A DNA stretch of 56,840 nucleotides from JAJRXG01 sp964640065 (GCA_964640065.1 CAZXIE010000005.1:1-56840), one strand, 5' to 3'; shown: positions 17,006-25,659, counted from the stretch's first letter. Notes: generated from the sequence alone by a model not told the origin. Numbers and translations are program-made.

Positions 17006-17404
17006 TCATTCGAATCTGATAAACCTAAGACCTTCTATCTCTTCGAAGTGCTTATCAAAAGTGAGTAACACACTTCCTTGCTCTATAGATTGGGCTGCTA
17101 TCCAGATGTCATTAGTCGGTATAGGTTTGCCTTTCTTTTTTAGACTCAATATGATATCAGAATATATGTCTGCAGCTTCAGCTGAGATTTTGTGGATAGA
17201 GACTCCGGCCTCAATAAAACTCTTTAAGACTCTTTTATTCCATTCTAGTTTTGATCCATTTTTAAAGCCAAAAAGAAGCTCGCCAACGACAATCGGAGAC
17301 AAATAAATTTCTTCTGCAGCTTCTAGGATGTCCCTAACTTTTTGATGTCCTTGTCTAAGCATAGAATATGCACTCGTATCAAATGCTACTCTCTTTACTT
17401 CCAT
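17006..17404 (-). CDS. vapC: PIN-domain ribonuclease toxin, VapC family
   Basis: A 132-residue PIN nuclease. The four acidic metal ligands are visible as Asp9 (AFDTSAY), Glu42 (VVGELLFG), Asp99 (PTNDIWIAA) and Asp117 (LTFDKHF). VapC toxins cleave RNA, often initiator tRNA or rRNA, until neutralised by VapB. The start overlaps the upstream antitoxin by 10 bases, the usual antitoxin-toxin order with coupled translation. The RNA target is not predictable. Confidence 0.93.
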   Translation of the reverse strand: MEVKRVAFDTSAYSMLRQGHQKVRDILEAAEEIYLSPIVVGELLFGFKNGSKLEWNKRVLKSFIEAGVSIHKISAEAADIYSDIILSLKKKGKPIPTNDIWIAAQSIEQGSVLLTFDKHFEEIEGLRFIRFE

Positions 17405-17643
17405 AATTTCTCATCTATTTGGTCAAAGACTTTTAGAGATTCATTGAACTGAGTATACTCTTTATCGCTCATCGGAGTAACCATGAAAGAGAAGTCTCTT
17501 TTTTTCTTAGTAGCTTCTAGACCTAGTTCAGACCTGAGGATTTTTTTTACAAGCTTATTCAAGCTTAATCCGAGTGTTTCGGCTTGTTCTTTGAGCTTTC
17601 TGTACAACTCTCCATCAAGATTGTGTATAGTAATAGATTTCAT
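17395..17643 (-). CDS. vapB: VapB-type antitoxin (ribbon-helix-helix)
   Basis: An 82-residue antitoxin. Residues 1-45 (MKSITIHNLDGELYRKLKEQ, then LGLSLNKLVKKILRSEL) look like a ribbon-helix-helix DNA-binding domain; the C-terminal half should wrap the toxin. The ATG at 17641-17643 is chosen over a start 45 bases upstream because it begins exactly at the RHH strand and leaves the palindromic operator free in front. The divergent TMEM220-like gene starts 28 bases away, so antitoxin binding could affect that gene as well. Confidence 0.87.
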   Translation of the reverse strand: MKSITIHNLDGELYRKLKEQAETLGLSLNKLVKKILRSELGLEATKKKRDFSFMVTPMSDKEYTQFNESLKVFDQIDEKLWK

Positions 17644-17650
17644 GTCACTA

Positions 17651-17685
17651 TTTGGTTCAAAATTAACCAAAATGTGGTTCAAAAT
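17651..17685. promoter_or_regulatory. Putative VapB operator: palindrome plus extra half-site
   Basis: TTTGGTT-N7-AACCAAA (17651-17671) is a perfect 7-bp inverted repeat. TGGTTCAAAAT at 17653-17663 recurs as a direct repeat at 17675-17685, offset 22 bp (about two helical turns). The second repeat covers the first codons of the TMEM220-like gene. Confidence 0.6.
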
Positions 17686-18064
17686 CAATTCTTACTTTGC
17701 CAAAGTGAAGTGGTTCCACCTAGTCATCAGTCTACTCTTCCTATCCTTTGCCATCATGCAGTGGAATGATGCTGATGCCATCATCTGGATTATCATGTAC
17801 ATCGGCGTATCAGGAGTAGCTTTTTTAGCCTTTAAGGATCAACATTATGTATTTATAAATGCTGGTTTTGTAGCACTACTACTTGTATCACTGATCTTCT
17901 ATATACCTGATCTAATGAGTTGGATGGATGACGGGATGCCAAGCATCACTACTTCCATGCAAGCTTCATCACCATATATCGAGCTAGTCAGAGAAAGTCT
18001 CGGATTAATAATCTCGCTCCTCACCATGATTTTTTACCTTTTCATTGCAAAAAGAAAAAGATGA
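17672..18064 (+). CDS. TMEM220-family membrane protein
   Basis: A 130-residue protein with four hydrophobic segments (about 12-30, 36-54, 61-79 and 106-125). The segment FAIMQWNDADAIIWIIMY and the late VRESLGLIISLL resemble the TMEM220 family, whose function is unknown. The frame is open far upstream, opposite vapB; the ATG at 17672 begins at the first natural membrane-protein start after the divergent antitoxin. The stop overlaps the metalloprotease ATG by four bases, suggesting co-expression. Confidence 0.78.
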   Translation: MWFKINSYFAKVKWFHLVISLLFLSFAIMQWNDADAIIWIIMYIGVSGVAFLAFKDQHYVFINAGFVALLLVSLIFYIPDLMSWMDDGMPSITTSMQASSPYIELVRESLGLIISLLTMIFYLFIAKRKR

Positions 18065-20436
18065 GATACTTCTATACTTTGATATTAACGCTGAGCCTGA
18101 GTTTATTGATAGGACAGGACATGCAGCAAGGCTTTTTCTCCTTTAGTTGGGATGAAGGTACTGGCAAGATTACGCTCGAAGTACCACAAGATGCCCTAGG
18201 ACAAGAATTCCTTTATGTAGGCTCGCTAGCGGCTGGTATTGGGTCTAATGACATTGGATTAGATCGAGGACAGTTAGGAAGCGAACGTATCGTGAGATTC
18301 GATAAGATCGGTAACAAGCTGTTACTGGTCCAGCCCAACATGGACTACAGAGCTATCAGTGATAATCCATTAGAAAGGAGAGCGGTAGAAGAGGCATTCG
18401 CTCAGTCTGTGATCTGGGGATTTGAAATCCTCGAGGGAAGTGTAGGAGGTGCTCATAAGATCGACCTTACACCGATGCTGATGAATGATACTCATGGAGT
18501 TTCTCAAAGACTAAAGCGCAGTAATCAAGGCACTTATAAAGTGGACAAAAGTCGCAGTGGCGTATGGATGCCTAGGACGAAGGCTTTTCCAGATAACACG
18601 GAGTTTGAAGCGCTGCTGACATTTACTGGGCAAGCTCAAGGTGGATATATTAGAAGTGTTACTCCTTCTTCAGACGCGATCACAGTAAGACAGCATCATA
18701 GCTTTATAAGGCTGCCTGATGATAACTATACACCAAGAGCATTTCATCCTTTCGCTGGATTTAATATGACGTCGTTTGCAGACTATGCGACACCAATCGA
18801 GGAGCCTATGGTCAAGAGATATATCAATCGTCATAGACTCGAAAAAACAAATCCTAATGCTGCTGTGAGCGATGCTAAAGAACCGATCATCTACTACATG
18901 GATCCTGGATGTCCAGATCCAATCAAGTCAGCTTTGATCGAAGGTGGAAGTTGGTGGGATCAAGCATTTCAGGCGGCGGGATTTTCCCCGGGCACTTTTC
19001 AAGTAAAGGAGTTGCCAGAAGGGGCTGACATGATGGATGTAAGATACAATGTCATCCAGTGGGTACACCGTAGCACACGTGGTTGGTCATATGGCGCATC
19101 TGTAACAGATCCAAGAACAGGAGAAATCTTAAAAGGTCACGTATCACTTGGGTCGCTCAGAGTACGACAGGACTTTTTGATTGCACAGGGAATACTCTCA
19201 CCATTTGCCTCGAGCGATAATAATACAGAAGTAATGAAAGAGATGGCACTCGCTAGACTTCGTCAGTTGTCCGCACATGAAATAGGTCATACGATAGGCC
19301 TCGCTCATAACTTTGCCGCTAGCGTAAAAAATAGAGCTTCCGTGATGGACTACCCTCATCCTTATATCGAGCTCAATCTTGCTGGGGACCTGAACTTTGA
19401 AGATGCATATGATACGAAGATCGGTGACTGGGATAAGGTGACGATCACCTACGGATATTCGGAATTTGGTGATAGTCAAGATGAGGATGAAGGTTTACAA
19501 AAGATCATACAAGATGCACAGCGTGCAGGTTATCAGTTTATCTCAGATTCTGATGCGCGTCCACTCGGTGGAGCCCATCCTGCAGCTCACCTTTGGGACA
19601 ATGGTGCTGATCCGGTTGATGAGTTGAATAGGCTCGTGAAGCTTAGGAAAAATGGACTCCGAAGATTTGGAGAGAATTCTATTACCACAGGGACACCGCT
19701 TTCAGAACTAGAGAAAGTTCTGGTGCCTCTCTACTTGATGCATAGGTATCAGATGGAAGGCGCTGCTAAATTAATCGGCGGATTAGAATATAGCTACACT
19801 GTGAAAGGAGATGGTCAAGAACATACTGTACAACCCATCTCTCTGAACCGACAGAGAGGAGCACTCGCGGCCATCATCAATACACTGACGGCTTCCGAAC
19901 TCTCTATACCACAAGAGATAGTAGACATCCTCCCACCTCCAGCTTTTGGATATAGAAGAGACCGAGAGACGTTTGACGGAAGATCTAATCTCGCTTTCGA
20001 CGGACTTGCTCCCGCAGAGTCGTATGCACATATGGCTTTTGGGACCTTACTTCATCCAGATCGACTGGCTCGTATACATCGTAACAATGTCGTACTTGGA
20101 AACTCTCTGAAGTTGTCAGAGTATGTAGATCAGCTTGGCAAGTCTTTTATGGCCCAGCGATCAGTAGACCCATATCATGGTGCGATAGAAGATATCGTCA
20201 GATATATCATGGTCAAGCATATGTTATCTGCTACGATGAGCGATAGTGGTGATCCTTCAGTTATCGCTGTGATAAGAACGACTTTGACATCTATCTTAGA
20301 AGAAAGACTTGAAGATACTTCTGGTGATAACTACCTGAAGTATTTGATCGAGCAAGGATTAGAAGATCCAAGTGATATCATCTTACCAGAGGTATTTGAT
20401 ATGCCACCTGGATCTCCTATCGGTTGTGATCATTAG
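18061..20436 (+). CDS. Secreted zinc-dependent metalloprotease (zincin, DUF5117/DUF4953 type)
   Basis: A 791-residue secreted protease. A signal peptide ends near residue 19 (LILTLSLSLLIGQD). The zinc site HEIGHTIGLAH is at residues 406-416, the extended HExxHxxGxxH form of metzincins, with a following SVMDY as the Met-turn. The flanking N-terminal DUF5117-like and C-terminal DUF4953-like regions are typical of large Bacteroidota and proteobacterial members. It should act outside the cytoplasm; the substrate is unknown. Translation is coupled to the TMEM220-like gene by ATGA. Confidence 0.92.
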   Translation: MRYFYTLILTLSLSLLIGQDMQQGFFSFSWDEGTGKITLEVPQDALGQEFLYVGSLAAGIGSNDIGLDRGQLGSERIVRFDKIGNKLLLVQPNMDYRAISDNPLERRAVEEAFAQSVIWGFEILEGSVGGAHKIDLTPMLMNDTHGVSQRLKRSNQGTYKVDKSRSGVWMPRTKAFPDNTEFEALLTFTGQAQGGYIRSVTPSSDAITVRQHHSFIRLPDDNYTPRAFHPFAGFNMTSFADYATPIEEPMVKRYINRHRLEKTNPNAAVSDAKEPIIYYMDPGCPDPIKSALIEGGSWWDQAFQAAGFSPGTFQVKELPEGADMMDVRYNVIQWVHRSTRGWSYGASVTDPRTGEILKGHVSLGSLRVRQDFLIAQGILSPFASSDNNTEVMKEMALARLRQLSAHEIGHTIGLAHNFAASVKNRASVMDYPHPYIELNLAGDLNFEDAYDTKIGDWDKVTITYGYSEFGDSQDEDEGLQKIIQDAQRAGYQFISDSDARPLGGAHPAAHLWDNGADPVDELNRLVKLRKNGLRRFGENSITTGTPLSELEKVLVPLYLMHRYQMEGAAKLIGGLEYSYTVKGDGQEHTVQPISLNRQRGALAAIINTLTASELSIPQEIVDILPPPAFGYRRDRETFDGRSNLAFDGLAPAESYAHMAFGTLLHPDRLARIHRNNVVLGNSLKLSEYVDQLGKSFMAQRSVDPYHGAIEDIVRYIMVKHMLSATMSDSGDPSVIAVIRTTLTSILEERLEDTSGDNYLKYLIEQGLEDPSDIILPEVFDMPPGSPIGCDH

Positions 20437-20452
20437 TGATGAACTCTATAAC

Positions 20453-20986
20453 CTAGAGCTCACTTCCATATGTCATCCATGTACCCGCTTCATCACCGAA
20501 GTCGTTCATGAAGTACATCTGTCCTGATTTAGTATCGAGAGCATAGAAGGAATTGCCTTCTATTCTTCCTTGTGCATCAAACTCGTAAGATCCTCTTCCA
20601 TTGCTAGAGATCCGATTGCCATAAGCTTGCCATGAGTCTGAAGCATTGGTGCCTTCTATCATGTAGTATAACTGGCCATTCTCTGAGTGAAGCAGATAGT
20701 ATGAAGCTGCACCAGTTCTTTCCACCACGTCAAATCCGAGATTGACGTTACTATGACTTGTCATTTGTGGACCAAATGGCCTCCAAGCTCCTTTTTCATC
20801 GCCATAGTCGAGCATATAGTGTACTTGCCCTTTTGCATGCTCGTAAGCATAGAAGGCGGTACCGTCTGCTCTGACCGCAGAGTGGTATTCGAACTCCTGA
20901 TTAGGCTTAGTATCTACCGAACCTTGAAAACATGAAACTGAGGTAATGAGCAGTGAGCTCAAAAGAAAATAGATTGATTTCATCAT
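20453..20986 (-). CDS. Small lipoprotein with three aromatic tandem repeats
   Basis: A 177-residue protein of no recognised family. A lipoprotein signal ends at the Cys in ITSVSC (residue 19). The mature part consists of three repeats of about 41 residues, at roughly 33-74, 83-123 and 133-174. Each has the pattern FYA-x6-GQ-hydrophobic-[HY]-[YF]M and ends D/ESW-x-x-[YF]G: compare AFYAYEHAKGQVHYMLDYG with SFYALDTKSGQMYFMNDFG. The repeats suggest a small beta structure, perhaps propeller blades or a ligand-binding surface. It converges on the metalloprotease gene. Confidence 0.75.
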   Translation of the reverse strand: MMKSIYFLLSSLLITSVSCFQGSVDTKPNQEFEYHSAVRADGTAFYAYEHAKGQVHYMLDYGDEKGAWRPFGPQMTSHSNVNLGFDVVERTGAASYYLLHSENGQLYYMIEGTNASDSWQAYGNRISSNGRGSYEFDAQGRIEGNSFYALDTKSGQMYFMNDFGDEAGTWMTYGSEL

Positions 20987-21041
20987 TTATATATTTGCAT
21001 TAAGACTTCATTTCAAAGGGTTAGTCACCTTAGATTAACAA

Positions 21042-22031
21042 CTATCCGCCGATAGTTGCCATTGATTCAGTGATTCCGCTGTTTGACCTTATAGATTCTG
21101 CCTCGTGACCATCTTTGGCACGAGATCCGATCGCTTCAAGTAATGCAGTAGTAAGATTATCGTCAGACGCTCCAGCACGGATCATATCCTTGATATTGAA
21201 GATGCCTTGATCGTATAAGCAGGTCTTCAGTAATCCTGTCGGTGTAAGTCGGAGTCGATTACAAGTCCCACAAAATGTACGACTATAAGAAGCGATAATC
21301 CCCAAGGATCCTTCATAACCAGGTATTCTGTAGTTGTTTGAAGTACTACTTTTTTCAAAAGCTTCTGATAACAGCCCGTTATGATGTTGCTTGATATAAT
21401 CCAATATTTCCACATGCGACCATACGCCGATAGCGTCATTCATCCCGCTACCATTAAATGGCATTTCCTCTAAGAACCTGACGCTGATGGGCAGATGCTT
21501 TGTGAGTTCGATCATAGGAAGTATGTCCTCGATGTTATGTTGCTTCATAACCACCATATTGATCTTCGTCGGTATGTCATGTTCGACGAGTTGAGTCAAG
21601 CTATCCATTACCTTATGGAGATCATCCCTTCGAGTGATTGTTTTAAACCGTTCGGGATCAAGACTATCGAGACTTAGGTTGACTGATTTGATACCCACTT
21701 TCGTAAATGATGGGATGTGCTCATCTATAAGAGTGCCGTTAGTTGTGATATGGATGGAGTTGATACCATCTATGGCATTAACTCTATCGATGAATGGCAT
21801 GAGATCCTTTCTCAAGAATGGCTCTCCTCCTGTGATTCTTATTTTATGGATGCCCTTGGTAGCAAGGATAGATATGATCCTATGTAGCTCCTCATACGAT
21901 AATAGATGAGATCTCTCAACATACTTGATCCCCTCTTCGGGCATGCAGTATTGGCAGCGTAAGTTACATCTGTCAGTAACTGCCACACGGAGATAAGACA
22001 TCTCCCTCCCATGATTATCATGAAGCGTCAT
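21042..22031 (-). CDS. moaA: GTP 3',8-cyclase MoaA (molybdenum cofactor synthesis)
   Basis: A 329-residue radical SAM enzyme that rearranges GTP in the first step of molybdopterin synthesis, together with MoaC. The N-terminal cluster CNLRCQYC carries the CxxxCxxC site with RVAVTDR before it. The second cluster is at CGTCNRLRLTPTG followed by KTCLY. The protein ends in Gly-Gly, the conserved MoaA tail. It is divergent from moaD-moaE. No moaC is present in the window. Confidence 0.96.
   Translation of the reverse strand: MTLHDNHGREMSYLRVAVTDRCNLRCQYCMPEEGIKYVERSHLLSYEELHRIISILATKGIHKIRITGGEPFLRKDLMPFIDRVNAIDGINSIHITTNGTLIDEHIPSFTKVGIKSVNLSLDSLDPERFKTITRRDDLHKVMDSLTQLVEHDIPTKINMVVMKQHNIEDILPMIELTKHLPISVRFLEEMPFNGSGMNDAIGVWSHVEILDYIKQHHNGLLSEAFEKSSTSNNYRIPGYEGSLGIIASYSRTFCGTCNRLRLTPTGLLKTCLYDQGIFNIKDMIRAGASDDNLTTALLEAIGSRAKDGHEAESIRSNSGITESMATIGG
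21695..21708 (-). repeat. ATTTACGAAAGTG motif, copy 5 (in moaA)
   Basis: CCACTTTCGTAAAT on the plus strand; moaA reads the other strand as Ser-Phe-Thr-Lys-Val. Confidence 0.85.
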
Positions 22032-22120
22032 CTATAAATTCATCAGATCTTGCGTTGAAGATAGTCTATGAGGATAGAACTCGCAACTAGCAACTGCTGA
22101 TAAAGATGTAGGATAAGCGT

Positions 22121-22128
22121 TACATTTG
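22121..22128 (+). promoter_or_regulatory. Putative -7 box (TACATTTG) for moaDE
   Basis: Exact TAnnTTTG match 18 bases before the moaD ATG. No TTG was seen at the -33 distance. Confidence 0.4.
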
Positions 22129-22146
22129 AATGAATAGGAAACTACC

Positions 22147-22389
22147 ATGAAGGTCAGCATATTAGCATTTGGCATAGCAAGGGAGATAGTCGGCGCACGC
22201 AAGGGTGAGATGGATGTAACAGAACAAGCTACCATATCACAGGTTAAAGAAGCTTTATCAGAGCGCTTCCCGAAGTTTGAGACACTCCGTAAGTTTTCCA
22301 TAGCTGTGAATGAAAACTACGAAGAAGACAATTACGTCATCAAAGAAGGCGATGAGTTAGCTATCATCCCACCAGTGAGCGGAGGATAA
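22147..22389 (+). CDS. moaD: Molybdopterin synthase sulfur carrier subunit MoaD
   Basis: An 80-residue ubiquitin-fold protein that carries the thiocarboxylate sulfur for molybdopterin. It ends in PPVSGG; the terminal Gly-Gly is the site of activation. FGIAREIVGA and GDELAIIPPVSGG are standard family blocks. Its TAA stop shares its last base with the moaE start, so the two synthase subunits are translationally coupled. Confidence 0.94.
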   Translation: MKVSILAFGIAREIVGARKGEMDVTEQATISQVKEALSERFPKFETLRKFSIAVNENYEEDNYVIKEGDELAIIPPVSGG

Positions 22390-22811
22390 TGGAGAAACTA
22401 GATATCAAGATTTCAGAGCAGCCCCTTGACGTTAATACATGCTCGGATTTTGTAAGGGACAATGCAGCAGGGGGCAACGCCATTTTTGTCGGCACAGTTA
22501 GAGATCAAACCAAAGGTGAGGCGGTTACGAAGCTTGATTTTGAAGCATACAAGCCGATGGCCATAAAAGAGATCGCGAAGATCGCCGCTTCTATATTTGA
22601 AAAGTGGTCTGCGATCAAGGTAAGTATCCACCATAGGGTAGGGACTTGTGATATAGGTGATATAGCAGTTGTTATAGCCGTTAGTACACCACATAGAGCT
22701 GCTGCTTTCGAAGCATGCCAATATGCTATCGATACACTTAAAGAGACAGTGCCGATCTGGAAGAAAGAATACCTCGAAAGCGGAGAGGTGTGGGTAGCCG
22801 CTACGCCTTAA
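22389..22811 (+). CDS. moaE: Molybdopterin synthase catalytic subunit MoaE
   Basis: A 140-residue MoaE, which with MoaD converts cyclic pyranopterin monophosphate to molybdopterin. Family blocks include GGNAIFVGTVRDQTKG, LDFEAYKPMA, HRVGTCDIGDIAVVIAVSTPHRAAAF and VPIWKKEY with the catalytic lysines near the C-terminus. The length is typical. It lies directly after moaD and just before a ribokinase-family gene. Confidence 0.95.
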   Translation: MEKLDIKISEQPLDVNTCSDFVRDNAAGGNAIFVGTVRDQTKGEAVTKLDFEAYKPMAIKEIAKIAASIFEKWSAIKVSIHHRVGTCDIGDIAVVIAVSTPHRAAAFEACQYAIDTLKETVPIWKKEYLESGEVWVAATP

Positions 22812-22825
22812 TCAAATTAGAAAGT

Positions 22826-23722
22826 GTGGGTCGTATACTCGTCATAGGAAGCACCAATACGGATATGGTTGTCAAGTCGGACAAGTTTCCCTCTCCCGGT
22901 GAGACCCTCTTAGGGGGTGAATTTTTTATGTTCCCTGGAGGGAAAGGTGCAAACCAAGCAGTTGCTGCTGCAAGACTTGGTGGAGAGGTAAGTTTTATAT
23001 CAAAGGTTGGAGATGATATGTTCGGGCTTCAAGCCATCAAGGGTTTTGAGAAGGAAGGAATAGATACAACAGGAGTTCTCATCGATAAAGATCACCCCTC
23101 AGGTGTAGCCCTGATAACTGTCAATGCAAACGGAGAAAACCAAATCGTTGTCGCCTCTGGAGCGAACGCACAACTTTCTAAAAGTGATATCGATCAATTA
23201 GAAAATTCAATTATGCAAAGTGAACTTATACTTGTGCAGCTAGAGATCCCTCTTGATACAGTAGAGTATGTCATATCAAAAGCAAAACAGCTTGGAAAGA
23301 AGATTGTATTGAATCCCGCTCCTGGGCTTGCCCTTTCTGATGAAGCGATGAAGGATTTATACTGTATAACACCTAATCAAAGTGAAGCTAAACTTCTTAC
23401 AGGTATAGATGTCGATGAACAGACTTCTGCACGATCTGCAGCGTCTTCTTTGCTAAATAAAGGAGTTACTCATGTGATCATAACTCTAGGAAGCCAAGGG
23501 TCTTTTTATATGTCAAAGGAAGAGAGCTTTATGGTGGAAGCTAAGAAAGTAGAAGTACAGGATACCACTGCTGCAGGAGATGTTTATAATGGTGCTCTCT
23601 GTGTTGGTTTAGAATCAGGAAAAGGATGGAGAGAATCAATTGAATTTGCGACAATAGCATCATCTATCGCTGTGAGTCGGATGGGAGCCCAGTCTTCAGC
23701 ACCTCATCTACATGAGCTTTAG
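22826..23722 (+). CDS. rbsK: Ribokinase-family sugar kinase
   Basis: A 298-residue PfkB-family kinase, most like ribokinase, which makes ribose 5-phosphate. The start GRILVIGSTNTDMVVKSD and FPGGKGANQAVAAARLGG are the sugar site. QDTTAAGDVYNGALCVGL is the catalytic-base and anion-hole motif. The GTG at 22826 is preferred: the longer frame from 22790 overlaps moaE and adds 12 residues before the usual N-terminus. A ribokinase beside moaDE is not a known functional pairing. The end overlaps the LuxR-type gene by 11 bases. Confidence 0.87.
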   Translation: MGRILVIGSTNTDMVVKSDKFPSPGETLLGGEFFMFPGGKGANQAVAAARLGGEVSFISKVGDDMFGLQAIKGFEKEGIDTTGVLIDKDHPSGVALITVNANGENQIVVASGANAQLSKSDIDQLENSIMQSELILVQLEIPLDTVEYVISKAKQLGKKIVLNPAPGLALSDEAMKDLYCITPNQSEAKLLTGIDVDEQTSARSAASSLLNKGVTHVIITLGSQGSFYMSKEESFMVEAKKVEVQDTTAAGDVYNGALCVGLESGKGWRESIEFATIASSIAVSRMGAQSSAPHLHEL

Positions 23723-24188
23723 TCACATTGAGTTGATGAGCAAACTTTATGATCAAATTGCTAAATATCAAGGATACTTTCTTGGCCTTGCTCTGTTCTT
23801 AATTCTTTCAGCAGTTTCGATAACTGTCTCCAAAGATGAAACCACGCTTGTTCTAGCAAAGTACCCAAGGGTTATATTCCTTCTTGTTGTAGTAGGCATA
23901 CTAGTTGGGCTGGTATACATCCGGATAGATCAAAGAAGAATCAAGGAACTTTCGAAGGCCATAAGTGAGAGCTATAAGCAGGAAAGAACATCTTTTGAAA
24001 AATTGCGCTCTACCCTTACAAGTCGTCAGTCGGAGATATGTGATCTTATTATCTCTGGCAAGTCAAATAAAGAGATCATGTCTCTACTCTTTATCGAGCA
24101 GAGTACCCTGAAGACTCACATCAATCAACTTTATAAGAAACTCAAAATAAAAAATCGAAAAGAGCTAAAATCTGCTGCTAAATCGTAG
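23712..24188 (+). CDS. Membrane-anchored LuxR-type HTH protein
   Basis: A 158-residue protein with two hydrophobic segments (about 22-40 and 52-72), a charged linker, and a C-terminal LuxR/GerE helix-turn-helix at 100-155 (LTSRQSEICDLIISGKSNKE, then STLKTHINQLYKKLKI). No receiver or ligand domain is present, so the membrane part may be the sensor, or the protein may tether DNA to the membrane. The ATG at 23712 overlaps the ribokinase end; an in-frame ATG at 23736 is an alternative start. Confidence 0.82.
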   Translation: MSFSHIELMSKLYDQIAKYQGYFLGLALFLILSAVSITVSKDETTLVLAKYPRVIFLLVVVGILVGLVYIRIDQRRIKELSKAISESYKQERTSFEKLRSTLTSRQSEICDLIISGKSNKEIMSLLFIEQSTLKTHINQLYKKLKIKNRKELKSAAKS

Positions 24189-24293
24189 TTGTACAAAGCT
24201 AGGTTTCAAATATCAACCCTTTCTCAACCCCTGTTTTATTGACTTTGTATGCTTTGCTGCTGATTTTTGGATGATACAAACCAGACATCGAAA

Positions 24294-24494
24294 ATGAAAA
24301 AGACAGCACTCTATTTATCGATATTTTTCTTTTTAATCTCCTTCTCATTCAGTTTTACATCTGACGGAACAGAGGCTAATATTTCGTGGTTTTGGGAAGG
24401 TCTAATCCAAGTACCTATCGTCCTGATAGTTCTCTCGATAGTACTAATCATGACTTATCTACTTTCTCCCAAACCAAAAGAGTGTCGAGACTGA
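24294..24494 (+). CDS. Small two-segment membrane protein
   Basis: A 66-residue ORF with two hydrophobic stretches (about 4-21 and 36-56), separated by an acidic loop and ending in a short charged tail. No family recognised. The ATG at 24294 (MKKTALYLSIFFFL) reads like a natural membrane start; a TTG at 24267 is in frame further upstream. It follows the membrane LuxR-type gene by 105 bases. Confidence 0.55.
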   Translation: MKKTALYLSIFFFLISFSFSFTSDGTEANISWFWEGLIQVPIVLIVLSIVLIMTYLLSPKPKECRD

Positions 24495-24605
24495 ATTAAG
24501 TCAAGAGTATGCATGGGTTAAAGCTAGGTTAATCCTTCACTTGGATTCTTAGCTGTATTGGATATTTCCTAACTAGTTGTAAAGGGTGATACCAAAAACA
24601 TAGTT

Positions 24606-25247
24606 ATGAAGCATCTAAAAGAGCGAAGAGCATTTCTGAAATCCACTGCCCAAGCAAGTTTTGTAGCCGGCGCGGCTATATTGCCGAGGACTCAAAGAGT
24701 AGAAAGAACACCTTCTACACAGGTAAGTGATATAAACATTGTTGGACCCAAAGATGGATATACGCCGGAGGTCGGCACTCTCGTCTCTATGATGAATTGG
24801 ATGAGAGACGTCATTCTAAATGAAGTAAGAGACCTTGCTATAAAAGATCTCGACTACCTACATGATGAAGATTCTAATACTATCGGAGGGATGCTTTGGC
24901 ACCTAGCCGCTACAGAAAGATTTTATCAGATCAATACATTTGACGGAAGACACTGGCAAGGGCTTTCCTCTCAAGATGATGCAAAGTGGGACGCTGCCTC
25001 TAACCTTGGTAATCGAGGAAGAAGGCAAATTCGGGGGTATGATATAGGCTTTTATTTAGAACTTTTAGATAACGTAAGAGACTTCTCACTTAACGAACTG
25101 CAATCAAGAGACGATGATTGGCTCGCACTAGTTGATGATAATTTTTGGAGCCATCCGACTAATAACTACTGTAAGTGGTTTCATGTAGTTGAACATGAAT
25201 CTAATCACAACGGCCAGATTAGATATCTTAAGAAGAGGGTATCATGA
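24606..25247 (+). CDS. DinB-like four-helix protein with Tat-type signal
   Basis: A 213-residue protein. The N-terminus RRAFLKSTAQASFVAGAAIL is a twin-arginine-like signal, so export to the periplasm is likely. The rest resembles the DinB/YfiT superfamily of metal-binding four-helix bundles. Likely ligands are the histidine in MLWHLAATERFY and the HVVEHESNHNGQIRYL histidines near the end. Members with thiol-transfer activity are cytosolic, so an exported version is less usual. The reaction is unknown. Confidence 0.75.
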   Translation: MKHLKERRAFLKSTAQASFVAGAAILPRTQRVERTPSTQVSDINIVGPKDGYTPEVGTLVSMMNWMRDVILNEVRDLAIKDLDYLHDEDSNTIGGMLWHLAATERFYQINTFDGRHWQGLSSQDDAKWDAASNLGNRGRRQIRGYDIGFYLELLDNVRDFSLNELQSRDDDWLALVDDNFWSHPTNNYCKWFHVVEHESNHNGQIRYLKKRVS

Positions 25248-25360
25248 ATTTTCCCAAAGGACTAGGCAGAGATCAGAAATTAGGGTTATTAGTGATTTTA
25301 TATCGGGAGTCTAACCTTACTTGTTGATAAGGCTCTATTTTGTCTGATCAAACAAACGAT

Positions 25361-25561
25361 ATGGTTGCTCTTGGATTTTTAATTTTTAGTAGTGGTTTTG
25401 TCATAACCCTGGTCATGGCACTATGGAAAATGCTCACCCATGATTGGGACAATGAGAAATTTACAGGTGCATCCGTCATCAAACACTTTAAGCTGCCGCT
25501 ACTTTTCTTTGTTCTCTTACTCTTATTTATAGTTTACGGTGTGCCTTATTTAGAAGCTTAG
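25361..25561 (+). CDS. Small membrane protein, two transmembrane segments
   Basis: A 66-residue ORF with hydrophobic segments at about 2-23 and 44-62 and a charged middle (HDWDNEKFTGASVIKHFK). The ATG at 25361 starts at the first helix; an in-frame TTG at 25340 would add seven polar residues. No family recognised. It is supported by its regular membrane-protein composition and the absence of any overlapping gene. Confidence 0.5.
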   Translation: MVALGFLIFSSGFVITLVMALWKMLTHDWDNEKFTGASVIKHFKLPLLFFVLLLLFIVYGVPYLEA

Positions 25562-25582
25562 AATAAGTCAGATCAGAAGAGC

Positions 25583-25594
25583 ATTTACGAAAGT
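25583..25594 (+). repeat. ATTTACGAAAGT motif, copy 6 (intergenic, last base T)
   Basis: Twelve of 13 bases match; the final G is T. It lies downstream of the small membrane gene and in the 3' flank of the convergent CPBP protease gene. Confidence 0.75.
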
Positions 25595-25659
25595 TGAACT
25601 ATGTGGTAGGCGCCTATTGAACACTAAGGTTTTTGATATACTTTTTTAATGGGCTTCGT

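Noticed and set aside
17483..17671. N-terminal extension of the TMEM220-like gene
   Set aside because: It runs antisense through vapB and its operator; the membrane protein begins naturally at 17672.
24195..24526. Repeated AAAGCTAGGTT at about 24195 and 24519
   Set aside because: Only two copies of 11 bases in AT-rich gaps; no palindrome or link to a promoter.
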